Assembly (NCBI GenBank): GCA_040880365.1
Contig: JBBDIO010000144.1
Coordinates: 1-31,502 of the forward strand
DNA length: 31,502 nt
Direction of reading: 5' to 3'
Origin: JBBDIO01 sp040880365
GTDB taxonomy: Bacteria > Chloroflexota > Anaerolineae > Caldilineales > Caldilineaceae
Of this stretch, positions 17,157 through 23,219 are shown one piece after another. The first letter of the stretch is position 1. Every line of letters begins with the position of its first letter. Made by a program: the position numbers and the translations under genes. Under the pieces are notes generated by a model. It saw only the letters and a list, made by a program, of their open reading frames with translations, had not been told where the DNA came from and made no database searches.

Positions 17157-17468
17157 GTGGCTTTTTATCTCACACTCTCGCTGTGGCGCGATATTTCACT
17201 AATCTGGATATCGTTGCTCTACCTCATCGGTCTGATCATCCCACTGGCGCTGGCTTATCTGGCCGTGCGCGGAATGGACGCCGCGCTCAACAAGGCGACA
17301 GTGGGGATGCGCAAGGCCCAGCACTTCAGCCACCAGACTCGCATCCAAACCGAAAAAATCAGCGACCGCATCACCCGCCCAGTGGTCAGCGTCAACCGCA
17401 AAGTCGCACGCTGGCAGCAAATTGGCCGCGCGCTGGGCATTTCTGGATCCAATAAACGTTCGGTGTAA
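17157..17468 (+). CDS. small single-span membrane protein
   Basis: 103 residues from a GTG, with AAGGA about 12 bases upstream. One long hydrophobic segment lies at about 14-38 (LIWISLLYLIGLIIPLALAY), followed by a basic, amphipathic cytoplasmic tail that may form a helix (about 45-95). Family not recognised. It is followed 21 bases later by another small membrane protein and then by the ferredoxin reductase, suggesting one transcript. The 216 bases before it hold no gene; they include a GC-rich inverted repeat without a T run. Confidence 0.6.
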   Translation: MAFYLTLSLWRDISLIWISLLYLIGLIIPLALAYLAVRGMDAALNKATVGMRKAQHFSHQTRIQTEKISDRITRPVVSVNRKVARWQQIGRALGISGSNKRSV

Positions 17469-17489
17469 CCCACCGGCAAGGGGTAATTC

Positions 17490-17693
17490 ATGAATCGAAA
17501 AATAAGAGCGTTGGTGGTAGGCGTCGCATTTGGCGCACTGGTCGGCGGGATCTTCGGCTATCTTTCTACCAACGCCGAAAACGATGAAGGCGACACCGGC
17601 CTGGCCGCCCTTGGCCCGGCAGACTACTTTCAACTGGGTATCGGCATTCTCACCCTTGCCCGTCAGTTCGGCAGCATGGTAAAGAAAATATAG
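17490..17693 (+). CDS. small membrane-anchored protein
   Basis: 67 residues. A Gly/Val/Ala-rich segment at about 7-24 (ALVVGVAFGALVGGIFGY) could be a membrane span or a glycine-zipper helix. An acidic stretch and a second amphipathic helix follow (YFQLGIGILTLARQFGSMV). AAGGGG lies about six bases before the ATG. No family recognised. It lies between another small membrane protein and the ferredoxin reductase, 20 bases before the latter. Confidence 0.65.
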   Translation: MNRKIRALVVGVAFGALVGGIFGYLSTNAENDEGDTGLAALGPADYFQLGIGILTLARQFGSMVKKI

Positions 17694-17713
17694 GTTCAAC
17701 CTTGGAGAACAAC

Positions 17714-19141
17714 GTGACAAATATGCTCGGCACAGAAGACCGTCCCTTACGCATTGCGATTGTAGGCGCTGGTCCTTCGGGATTTTTCGCAGCCGGCGCA
17801 TTGTTCCAGCAAAAAAATCTGCAAGTCCAAATCGACATGTTCGACCGTCTGCCCGCGCCTTTCGGTCTGGTGCGCTATGGTGTTGCCCCCGATCATCCAA
17901 AAATCAAATCCGTGACCAAAGTCTATGAACGCACCGCCGCCAATCCCAACTTTCGCTTCTTTGGCAATGTAGATTTCGGCACCGACATCACCCTCGAAGA
18001 GCTGCGTCAACACTACGACCGCATCATCTTTGCGGTGGGCGCGCAGGCCGACCGTCGGCTCAACATCCCCGGCGAAGACCTGGATGGCAGCATCTCGGCC
18101 ACCGAATTTGTGGCCTGGTACAATGGACATCCCGACTATGCCGACCTCGATGTGGATCTCTCCATCGAGAACGTATTGGTAGTGGGCGTGGGCAATGTCG
18201 CAATGGATGTAGCGCGCATTCTGGCAAAAACCGTAGACGAATTGCGCGACACCGATATCGCCGACCATGCGCTGGAAAAGCTGGCCCAGAGTCGGGTCAA
18301 GAATATTTACATTGTGGCGCGCCGCGGCCCGGCTCAGGTCAAATTCACCAATGCCGAAGTCCGCGAATTTGGTGAACTCTCCGATGCCGAACCCACGATC
18401 AAGGTCGAGGAATTGGCCGTCGATCCCCTGAGCGCAAAAGAGATCGAAAGCGACAATGTCGCCCAGCGCAACCTGGAAATCCTGCGCGAATTTGCCGAAC
18501 GCGAACCGACGGGCAAATCCAGGCGGGTCCACTTCCGATTCCTGGAATCGCCTGTCGAACTGAGCGGCGAGGATGGCAAAATTACTGCGGCGCGCATTGA
18601 ACACAACGAACTGCGCGCCGTCGAAGGCGGCTATCTCAATGCGGTGGGCACGGGCAAATTTGAAACCCGGCCCGTGGGCCTGGTGTTGCGTTCGGTAGGC
18701 TATCGGGGTGTCCCCCTGCCCGATGTCCCCTATGACAAGCGCACGGGCACCATCCCCAACCGCCAGGGGCGCGTCTACGACCCCGAAACCGGCAACCTGG
18801 TACCGGGGCTGTATGTGGTAGGATGGGCCAAACGCGGCCCCAGCGGGGTGATCGGCACCAACAAGCCCGATGCCGTCGAGACCGTGGAGCAACTGCTGGA
18901 AGATATGACATCCACACCCGGCGCGACCCACACCGATGCCGACGCCATCCCGGCCCTGCTTCGGTCGCGCAATGTACCCTATGTAGATATGGACGCCTGG
19001 CGCAAAATTGATGAGCAGGAAGTGCAGGCCGGGGAACCGCAAGGCCGTCCGCGCGTAAAATTTGTGACCGGAACGGATTTGCTGCACGCCGCGGGCATTG
19101 CCCCCCAGGGCACGCCTGCCCCCGAACCAGTCAACGCCTGA
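17714..19141 (+). CDS. ferredoxin-NADP reductase, FprA/adrenodoxin-reductase type
   Basis: 475 residues. The FAD-binding motif GAGPSG is at 18-23, and FDRLPAPFGLVRYGVAPDH with KSVTKVYER follows, typical of FprA and adrenodoxin reductase. The NADP-binding motif VVGVGNVAMDVAR lies at about 156-168, and RRGPAQVKFTNAEVRE follows. The C-terminal GWAKRGPSGVIGTNKPDA returns to the FAD site. The enzyme moves electrons between NADPH and ferredoxin in the cytoplasm. The start is the GTG at 17714 because GGAG at 17704-17707 is six bases upstream; a TTG at 17702 is in frame but would place this site inside the gene. Followed by a strong terminator. Confidence 0.92.
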   Translation: MTNMLGTEDRPLRIAIVGAGPSGFFAAGALFQQKNLQVQIDMFDRLPAPFGLVRYGVAPDHPKIKSVTKVYERTAANPNFRFFGNVDFGTDITLEELRQHYDRIIFAVGAQADRRLNIPGEDLDGSISATEFVAWYNGHPDYADLDVDLSIENVLVVGVGNVAMDVARILAKTVDELRDTDIADHALEKLAQSRVKNIYIVARRGPAQVKFTNAEVREFGELSDAEPTIKVEELAVDPLSAKEIESDNVAQRNLEILREFAEREPTGKSRRVHFRFLESPVELSGEDGKITAARIEHNELRAVEGGYLNAVGTGKFETRPVGLVLRSVGYRGVPLPDVPYDKRTGTIPNRQGRVYDPETGNLVPGLYVVGWAKRGPSGVIGTNKPDAVETVEQLLEDMTSTPGATHTDADAIPALLRSRNVPYVDMDAWRKIDEQEVQAGEPQGRPRVKFVTGTDLLHAAGIAPQGTPAPEPVNA

Positions 19142-19157
19142 TTTCTTCACCAATACT

Positions 19158-19202
19158 AAAAAGGGCCAGCCGCGCAGATTATGACACGGGCTGGCCCTTT
19201 TT
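19158..19202. terminator. bidirectional terminator between convergent genes
   Basis: A 14-bp perfect stem (19158-19171 with 19189-19202) begins with five A and ends with five T, enclosing a 17-base loop. It lies between the ferredoxin reductase stop (19141) and the DsbA-family stop (19261) and can act in both directions. Confidence 0.9.
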
Positions 19203-19260
19203 AGTTGCCGATTTTCAATTTACATCTGGTTACTGCAACGATATCACAATCGGTGATGGC

Positions 19261-19908
19261 CTACTCGGAATTTTCCGGTTCTGCGCGAATCTTCTCCACC
19301 GCTTCCACCAGCACCGCATAGGGTTGTGCGCCGGAAACCAGATACTTCTGGTCAAACACCATCGCCGGCACGCTATTCAGGCCCAGATCGCGGGCGAGCT
19401 GAATATCGGCATCCACCTCCGCCACCAACTTGGCATCAGCTACCACGCGCGCCACCTCATCCGCGGGCAACCCCACGTCGGCGACAACTTCTTCCAGCAC
19501 ACTCAACTCGCTGATATCCCGTCCGGCCTCCCAATAGGCGCGCATGGCCGCCGCATGATAGGCAGGCCCGACGCCCTGTTCCTCGGCCCACTTGGCGACA
19601 GTCAGCGCGGGACGGCTGTCCATGCCAAACGGCCCTTGATTCAGCGTCAATCCATACTTCTCTTTGGCAATCGCATTCAACTGCGGGCGACCCGCGTCGA
19701 TCCGTGCCTTATATTCGGCAGGAATCGGCGGCGAACCGGCGGGGCGCAGCTCGAACGAATGCCAGACGACCTCCACCCCGTGACTTTCAGTAAGGCGCTC
19801 CAAACTGGACGCCGCTAGATAGCACCACGGTCAGTTATAGTCGGACCACACATCAATGCGCATGGCATCATCATGGTTAGCATCTTCGTGCGTAACATTG
19901 TCTTGCAT
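19261..19908 (-). CDS. DsbA/FrnE-family oxidoreductase, probable selenoprotein (in-frame TGA as Sec26)
   Basis: A 215-residue frame if the TGA at 19831-19833 is read as selenocysteine. The N-terminus reads MRIDVWSDYN-U-PWCYLA; FrnE-type proteins have CPWC here, so the TGA replaces exactly the first active-site Cys (Sec26, Cys29). The frame continues for 189 intact codons with FrnE features: SFELRPAG, a helical insertion, and NSVPAMVFDQKYLVSGAQ with the cis-Pro loop. Total length matches the family (about 215). The ATG at 19908 has AAGGA about ten bases upstream; Met16 (19863) is an alternative. A hairpin at 19794-19813 fits a bacterial SECIS. The protein has no signal peptide and would be a cytoplasmic thiol/selenol redox enzyme. 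A nonsense mutation or sequencing error of TGC/TGT is the alternative. Confidence 0.8.
19794..19813 (-). promoter_or_regulatory. candidate bacterial SECIS hairpin
   Basis: On the minus strand, GGCG pairs with CGCC, and UCCA with UGGA, with one bulged G between the two helices and an apical loop GUU. The loop starts 25 bases after the TGA. Bacterial SECIS elements lie just downstream of the UGA inside the coding sequence, with a short apical loop whose first or second base is G; both features are met. SelB binding is inferred. Confidence 0.6.
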
Positions 19909-19969
19909 GTGGACAAATTCCTTTCTCTCATTCTGCAAATTGCTGCGCTCCCGTAACACACGCGCAAAG

Positions 19970-20042
19970 TACCCCCTGTAGGAATCGAACCTACGACCGA
20001 CTGCTTAGAAGGCAGTTGCTCTATCCTCTGAGCTAAGGGGGC
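19970..20042 (-). tRNA. tRNA-Arg (anticodon TCT)
   Basis: 73 bases from G1 (20042) to the discriminator A73 (19970). The acceptor stem GCCCCCT pairs with AGGGGGT (first pair is G-U), the D stem is GCTC/GAGC, the anticodon stem ACTGC/GCAGT with loop CTTCTAA gives anticodon TCT (reads AGA/AGG), and the T arm is GTAGG-TTCGATT-CCTAC. CCA is not encoded. The DsbA-family gene follows 61 bases downstream on the same strand. Confidence 0.97.
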
Positions 20043-20067
20043 GCAACGGCTCGCGCACTACTCCTGT

Positions 20068-20096
20068 ATTCTGGCGCAAAACGACTGTTTTGACAA
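20068..20096 (-). promoter_or_regulatory. promoter of tRNA-Arg
   Basis: On the minus strand TTGTCA (20096-20091, five of six matches to the -35 consensus) and CAGAAT (20073-20068, four of six) are 17 bases apart. They lie about 26 bases before the first tRNA base. Transcription may read through into the DsbA-family gene. The promoter sits immediately next to the end of the pglZ remnant. Confidence 0.6.
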
Positions 20097-20112
20097 GCCG
20101 AAAGGGCGCGTT

Positions 20113-20459
20113 TTAGGGCGCCAACACCTCGCCAAACCCCATGCCAGGCCCAACTCGGTGAGCCAAAGCGCGGTCTGGTCGGCACGGAAACCGCCATGCG
20201 CCAGTTCCACGTCCAGCAGCCGGTTGTCCACATCTGAAGTTGGCGGGCCATCGTGATAGAGCAGGAATTTCTGTCTGGGTTCCTGTTGCAGAATGCGGTG
20301 CTTCATGCCGAACTCGTTGTTGTCCAGCGTGATTTTCTCCACCTGGGGAAGCGTCAGTTCGTCGAATTCGGCGCGCAGCTCGCGCTTGGCGTTGTACCAG
20401 AAGACAATGTGATGGCGCGCGAAGATGCGCGTCTGGGCGTTGGCGATTTCTTGCCTCAA
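20113..20459 (-). pseudogene. pglZ: N-terminal remnant of BREX phosphatase PglZ
   Basis: About 105 residues read like the start of PglZ from BREX phage-defence systems: RHHIVFWYNAKRELRAEFDEL, LPQVEKITLDNNEFGMKHRI, QKFLLYHDGP, DNRLLDVELAHGGFRADQTA and LWLTELGL. Intact PglZ proteins have roughly 800 residues. Near 20145 the similarity seems to switch frame (GMGFGEVLAP) and then ends at a TAA at 20113; in the original frame the stop is at 20058. No alkaline-phosphatase domain follows; the tRNA promoter comes next. The fragment starts at a TTG whose bases overlap the TGA of the DUF5615 gene (TTGA). It is a degraded relic, called by recall of the family without a search. Confidence 0.7.
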
Positions 20460-20788
20460 AGATACTCAATGTGGTTATTCATATCGTCGGCCAGCAGAAT
20501 CTGGTAGATCAAGAGCAGCCCACGCACCACATGGCCCACGTCCGTGCGTTGTGGGCAATAGGCGATGCCGACATGGGGCTCGCCGCCGGCATGTAGCCGC
20601 AGAAAATCATCGTCCTGGGTGACGAACACACGCCCCTCGCGTGTGGCGAACGCCAGGTGCTCAATATCGGATGCACTGCGCATTCCAGCTTCCTGGGTAG
20701 TGAGCACATCTACGCCGCGTCGGCGCAGGCCGGCAGCCACTGCGGGGTGAACGTGTTCGTCCAGGTAGAACTTAACCCGTTCGGGCAT
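20456..20788 (-). CDS. DUF5615 PIN-like protein (toxin candidate)
   Basis: 110 residues. The N-terminus ERVKFYLDEHVHPAVAAGLRRRGVDVLTTQEAG and the TQDDDFLRLHAGG segment are typical of the DUF5615/Mut7-C-like PIN fold, with acidic residues (Asp10, Glu11 and the DDD near residue 80) as likely metal ligands of a nuclease site. Such proteins are usually encoded next to DUF433 proteins and are regarded as toxin-antitoxin pairs; toxicity is not shown by sequence. The ATG at 20788 overlaps the end of the DUF433 gene by 17 bases, so the two are translationally coupled. Its stop overlaps the start of the pglZ remnant. Confidence 0.88.
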   Translation of the reverse strand: MPERVKFYLDEHVHPAVAAGLRRRGVDVLTTQEAGMRSASDIEHLAFATREGRVFVTQDDDFLRLHAGGEPHVGIAYCPQRTDVGHVVRGLLLIYQILLADDMNNHIEYL

Positions 20789-21083
20789 AGAGCTTTTGTG
20801 CTACGCGCGAGGGAGTTTTGGCGCGCAGGGTGTCAGCGAACACTTCACCTTGCGCAATCGATTGGTCAATTTCCTGCTTGTGATCGTAGTAATAGGCCAG
20901 AGCGGCATAGATTTGGGCCAGGGTCAGGTCATAGAGTGTAGCGATTTCATCCACGCTATAGCCCATCTGTTCATGCCAGACCACAATGTTCTGCACTGTA
21001 ATTCGCCCCCCGTCAATGCGTGGTTTACCGCCCGCCACGCCGGGTGTACTCACAATGTGTTGTACGTCCGTTTTTGCACCCAT
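20772..21083 (-). CDS. DUF433 protein (antitoxin candidate)
   Basis: 103 residues. HIVSTPGVAGGKPRIDGGRITVQNIV is the DUF433 signature, followed by a winged helix-turn-helix-like part: SVDEIATLYDLTLAQIYAALAYYYDHKQEID. DUF433 proteins pair with PIN-like DUF5615 proteins and are thought to neutralise them and repress the operon. The start is the ATG at 21083 because GAGG lies eight bases upstream; a TTG at 21101 would include this site in the coding part. It is the first gene of the three-gene minus-strand unit ending in the pglZ remnant. Confidence 0.88.
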   Translation of the reverse strand: MGAKTDVQHIVSTPGVAGGKPRIDGGRITVQNIVVWHEQMGYSVDEIATLYDLTLAQIYAALAYYYDHKQEIDQSIAQGEVFADTLRAKTPSRVAQKLYARTG

Positions 21084-21124
21084 TATCATCACCTCATACA
21101 AAAATCAATCGTAAGTCAATATCC

Positions 21125-21139
21125 GTTACCTATCGTAAC
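21125..21139. promoter_or_regulatory. dyad upstream of the DUF433-DUF5615 pair
   Basis: GTTAC and GTAAC form a perfect inverted repeat around a 5-base spacer. It lies 42 bases before the DUF433 start codon in an AT-rich stretch, where an antitoxin would be expected to bind. No convincing -35/-10 pair is seen with it. Confidence 0.35.
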
Positions 21140-21186
21140 ATAGTTTTTTTAGTATGCTCATCAGGTGGTGCCATGCCTACTTCTGG

Positions 21187-21369
21187 CTATATCATGCCTT
21201 TGCGATAGCGTTCGGGATCGCGGGGTCTGGGTTGGCCGTAGCGCTTTGCCTTGCGTTGGGCATCGCTGCATCGCGGGCAGACGCCATTCGCCCACGTAGG
21301 AATCTCATGACCGTTGTTACAGAGTTGCATCATCAATTTTGTGTCCAGTTTATTGGGGTCAGCACACAT
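21187..21369 (-). CDS. small zinc-ribbon-like protein
   Basis: 60 residues. CNNGHE in the middle and CPRC twelve residues later give C-x3-H and C-x2-C, a plausible single zinc site. A basic tail follows (AQRKAKRYGQPRPRDPERYRK). The ATG at 21369 has AGGGGG just upstream on the minus strand. No family is recognised by name. It lies 103 bases upstream of the DUF433 gene on the same strand. Small size makes it uncertain, but the ligand pattern and ribosome binding site support it. Confidence 0.5.
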   Translation of the reverse strand: MCADPNKLDTKLMMQLCNNGHEIPTWANGVCPRCSDAQRKAKRYGQPRPRDPERYRKGMI

Positions 21370-21562
21370 TACCCCCTACGGGGCATGTGGCTGAGTGTAG
21401 CAGATGACCGATGCCCTGGGCAACCCCATCCCCGCCCGCCCACACCTTTGCAAGCCCCGCGCACTCCCTGCTATACTGCCCCTGACCGAACAGGCAGCCA
21501 CGCGCAATTGCACACTGCGTCGCACTGCCCCACACTACCGTCTAGCCAGGAGCATTTTGCCC

Positions 21563-22666
21563 ATGCAACAAACTGCATTATACGCGTCTCATGTCGAATT
21601 GGGGGGACGCATGGTCGATTTCGCGGGCTGGGAGCTGCCCGTCCAGTATCCCACCGGCCCGCTTGCCGAACACCAGGCCGTGCGCACTGCCGCGGGCATT
21701 TTCGATATTGACCACATGGGCCAGTTTGTTGTGCGCGGGCCAGATGCCGAAAGCTATCTCCAATACATTCAGCCGCGCGACATTTCCACCATGCAGGTGG
21801 ATGATGCCGCCTATAGCCTGCTGCTCTATGCCGATGGCACCATCATAGATGATATTTTCATCTACCGGCGGCCCGACCACTGGATGGTCGTGGTCAACGC
21901 GGCCAACCGTGCCAAGGATCTGACCTGGGTGACCACGCACGCCACTGATTTTGAGGTCAGCGTGGAAGACATTTCCGACCAAACCTATATGCTGGCGATA
22001 CAGGGGCCACGCGCCGCGGCCATCCTGCAAAAGATCGTCACGCCCGATCTGATGAATGTCGCCGCGCGCACCGCGCTGGCGACCACATTACAGGACGCGC
22101 CCATGCTGCTGGGGCGCACGGGCTATACCGGCGAAGATGGCTTTGAGATCTATCTGCCCACCGAAAACGCGCCTGCCCTCTGGCACGCGCTGCTGGACGC
22201 CGGCGCGGATGAGGGCCTGTTGCCCTGTGGCCTGGCCGCACGCGACAGTCTGCGCTTCGAAGCCTGTATGCCCCTCTATGGGCACGAAATCAGCGCCGAT
22301 ATCACGCCGCTCGCGGCGCGCCTGGGCTGGCTCATTGCCTGGGAAAAGGAATTTGTCGGACGCAATGCGCTGCTCAAACACAAGCTGGAAGGGCCGACCC
22401 GGCTGCTGGTAGGCTTCGAGATGATCGACCGCGCCGTGCCGCGCGAACACTATGCCATCACCATCGAAGACGCCCCCGCAGGTCAAGATGCAGGATTTGT
22501 CACCACCGGCATGAAAAGCCCCACCCTGGATCGCTTTCTGGGTATGGGCTATGTGCCCCCTAGCCACAGCAAGCCGGGCGCAGAATTTCACATCGTCGTG
22601 CGCAACCAGCCCAAATTGGCGCGGGTCGTGCGCCGCCCTTTCTACAAGCCACGCTATAAGGAATAG
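21563..22666 (+). CDS. gcvT: aminomethyltransferase, glycine cleavage T-protein
   Basis: 367 residues, the normal GcvT length. The start SHVELGGRMVDFAGWELPVQY, then GIFDIDHMGQFVVRGPDA, MLAIQGP, RTGYTGEDGFEIY and LPCGLAARDSLRFEACMPLYGHE are all family landmarks, including the folate-binding region; VTTGMKSPTLDRFLGMGYV replaces the usual VTSGxxSP. It transfers the methylene group from aminomethyl-lipoyl GcvH to tetrahydrofolate, releasing ammonia. AGGAG at 21548-21552 sets the start at 21563; the frame is open back to 21404 but unrelated. gcvH follows 89 bases later. gcvP is not in the window. No glycine riboswitch was recognised upstream. Confidence 0.93.
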   Translation: MQQTALYASHVELGGRMVDFAGWELPVQYPTGPLAEHQAVRTAAGIFDIDHMGQFVVRGPDAESYLQYIQPRDISTMQVDDAAYSLLLYADGTIIDDIFIYRRPDHWMVVVNAANRAKDLTWVTTHATDFEVSVEDISDQTYMLAIQGPRAAAILQKIVTPDLMNVAARTALATTLQDAPMLLGRTGYTGEDGFEIYLPTENAPALWHALLDAGADEGLLPCGLAARDSLRFEACMPLYGHEISADITPLAARLGWLIAWEKEFVGRNALLKHKLEGPTRLLVGFEMIDRAVPREHYAITIEDAPAGQDAGFVTTGMKSPTLDRFLGMGYVPPSHSKPGAEFHIVVRNQPKLARVVRRPFYKPRYKE

Positions 22667-22755
22667 GCGGCGCCCAACCCCCATGCGCCCGCGGCTACAA
22701 GCACCACACCACACTACCCAATCCGGTTTATTTCATCAGCACAGGAGAACGCAAG

Positions 22756-23157
22756 ATGGCTGATCACGCACTCGATAGCAATGCCAAATATGCAAAAACC
22801 CACGAATGGGTGCGCCTGGAAGATGGCACAGCCGTTGTGGGCATTTCCGATGCCGCCCAGGACCTGCTCAGCGACATCGTCTATGTAGAGCTACCCGAAA
22901 CCGGCCGCACCGTGCAGGCCGGCGAACAGGTGGCCGTGGTCGAGTCGGTCAAAGCCGCCGAAGACATCTATGCGCCCGTCGCAGGCACCATCATCGAAGT
23001 GAATCAGGAGCTGGAATCCCAACCCGAACAAATCAACGGGACACCCTATGCAGCCTGGTTTTTCAAAATCGAACCGAGCGATTCGCTGGAAAGCGACCTG
23101 GATGCGCTCATGACGCCCGACGCCTATGCGCAGTTTGTTGCCAAAGAGAGCCATTGA
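22756..23157 (+). CDS. gcvH: glycine cleavage system H-protein
   Basis: 133 residues. YAKTHEWVRLEDGTAVVGISDAAQ opens the lipoyl domain, and Lys66 in VESVKAAEDIYAPV is the lipoylation site. The second half has EVNQELESQPEQING and WFFKIEPSD. GcvH carries the aminomethyl group between GcvP, GcvT and the lipoamide dehydrogenase. AGGAG at 22743-22747 is eight bases before the ATG. Second gene after gcvT. Its stop (TGA, 23155-23157) overlaps a TTG in the frame of the following lipoprotein gene. Confidence 0.95.
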   Translation: MADHALDSNAKYAKTHEWVRLEDGTAVVGISDAAQDLLSDIVYVELPETGRTVQAGEQVAVVESVKAAEDIYAPVAGTIIEVNQELESQPEQINGTPYAAWFFKIEPSDSLESDLDALMTPDAYAQFVAKESH

Positions 23158-23219
23158 TCCCAACAGATTGGCAATTCGCCCAATCGCATAAATTAGTACA
23201 AGGCCGCACGCCTGTCCGT

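Noticed and set aside
17747..19153. Long minus-strand frame opposite the ferredoxin reductase
   Set aside because: It is a shadow caused by biased codon use in a GC-rich gene; its sequence resembles no family, while the plus strand encodes a clear FprA-type enzyme. The same holds for long antisense frames at 4691-5641, 11872-13167, 14133-15266, 23250-24623 and 29493-30587.
19261..19803. DsbA-family gene starting at the first plain start codon after the TGA
   Set aside because: This start would remove the whole first beta strand and the active-site motif. The intact upstream sequence and ribosome binding site favour the longer frame with Sec26.
20058..20459. Functional short protein in the pglZ frame
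   Set aside because: Similarity to PglZ stops about 30 residues before the end, and the tail reads like out-of-frame sequence across the tRNA promoter.
21404..21562. N-terminal extension of gcvT
   Set aside because: The extra 53 residues have no GcvT similarity, and AGGAG at 21548-21552 fits the ATG at 21563.
21370..21562. Glycine riboswitch upstream of gcvT
   Set aside because: I see no tandem aptamer pattern in the short leader, and the space is too small for the usual double aptamer.
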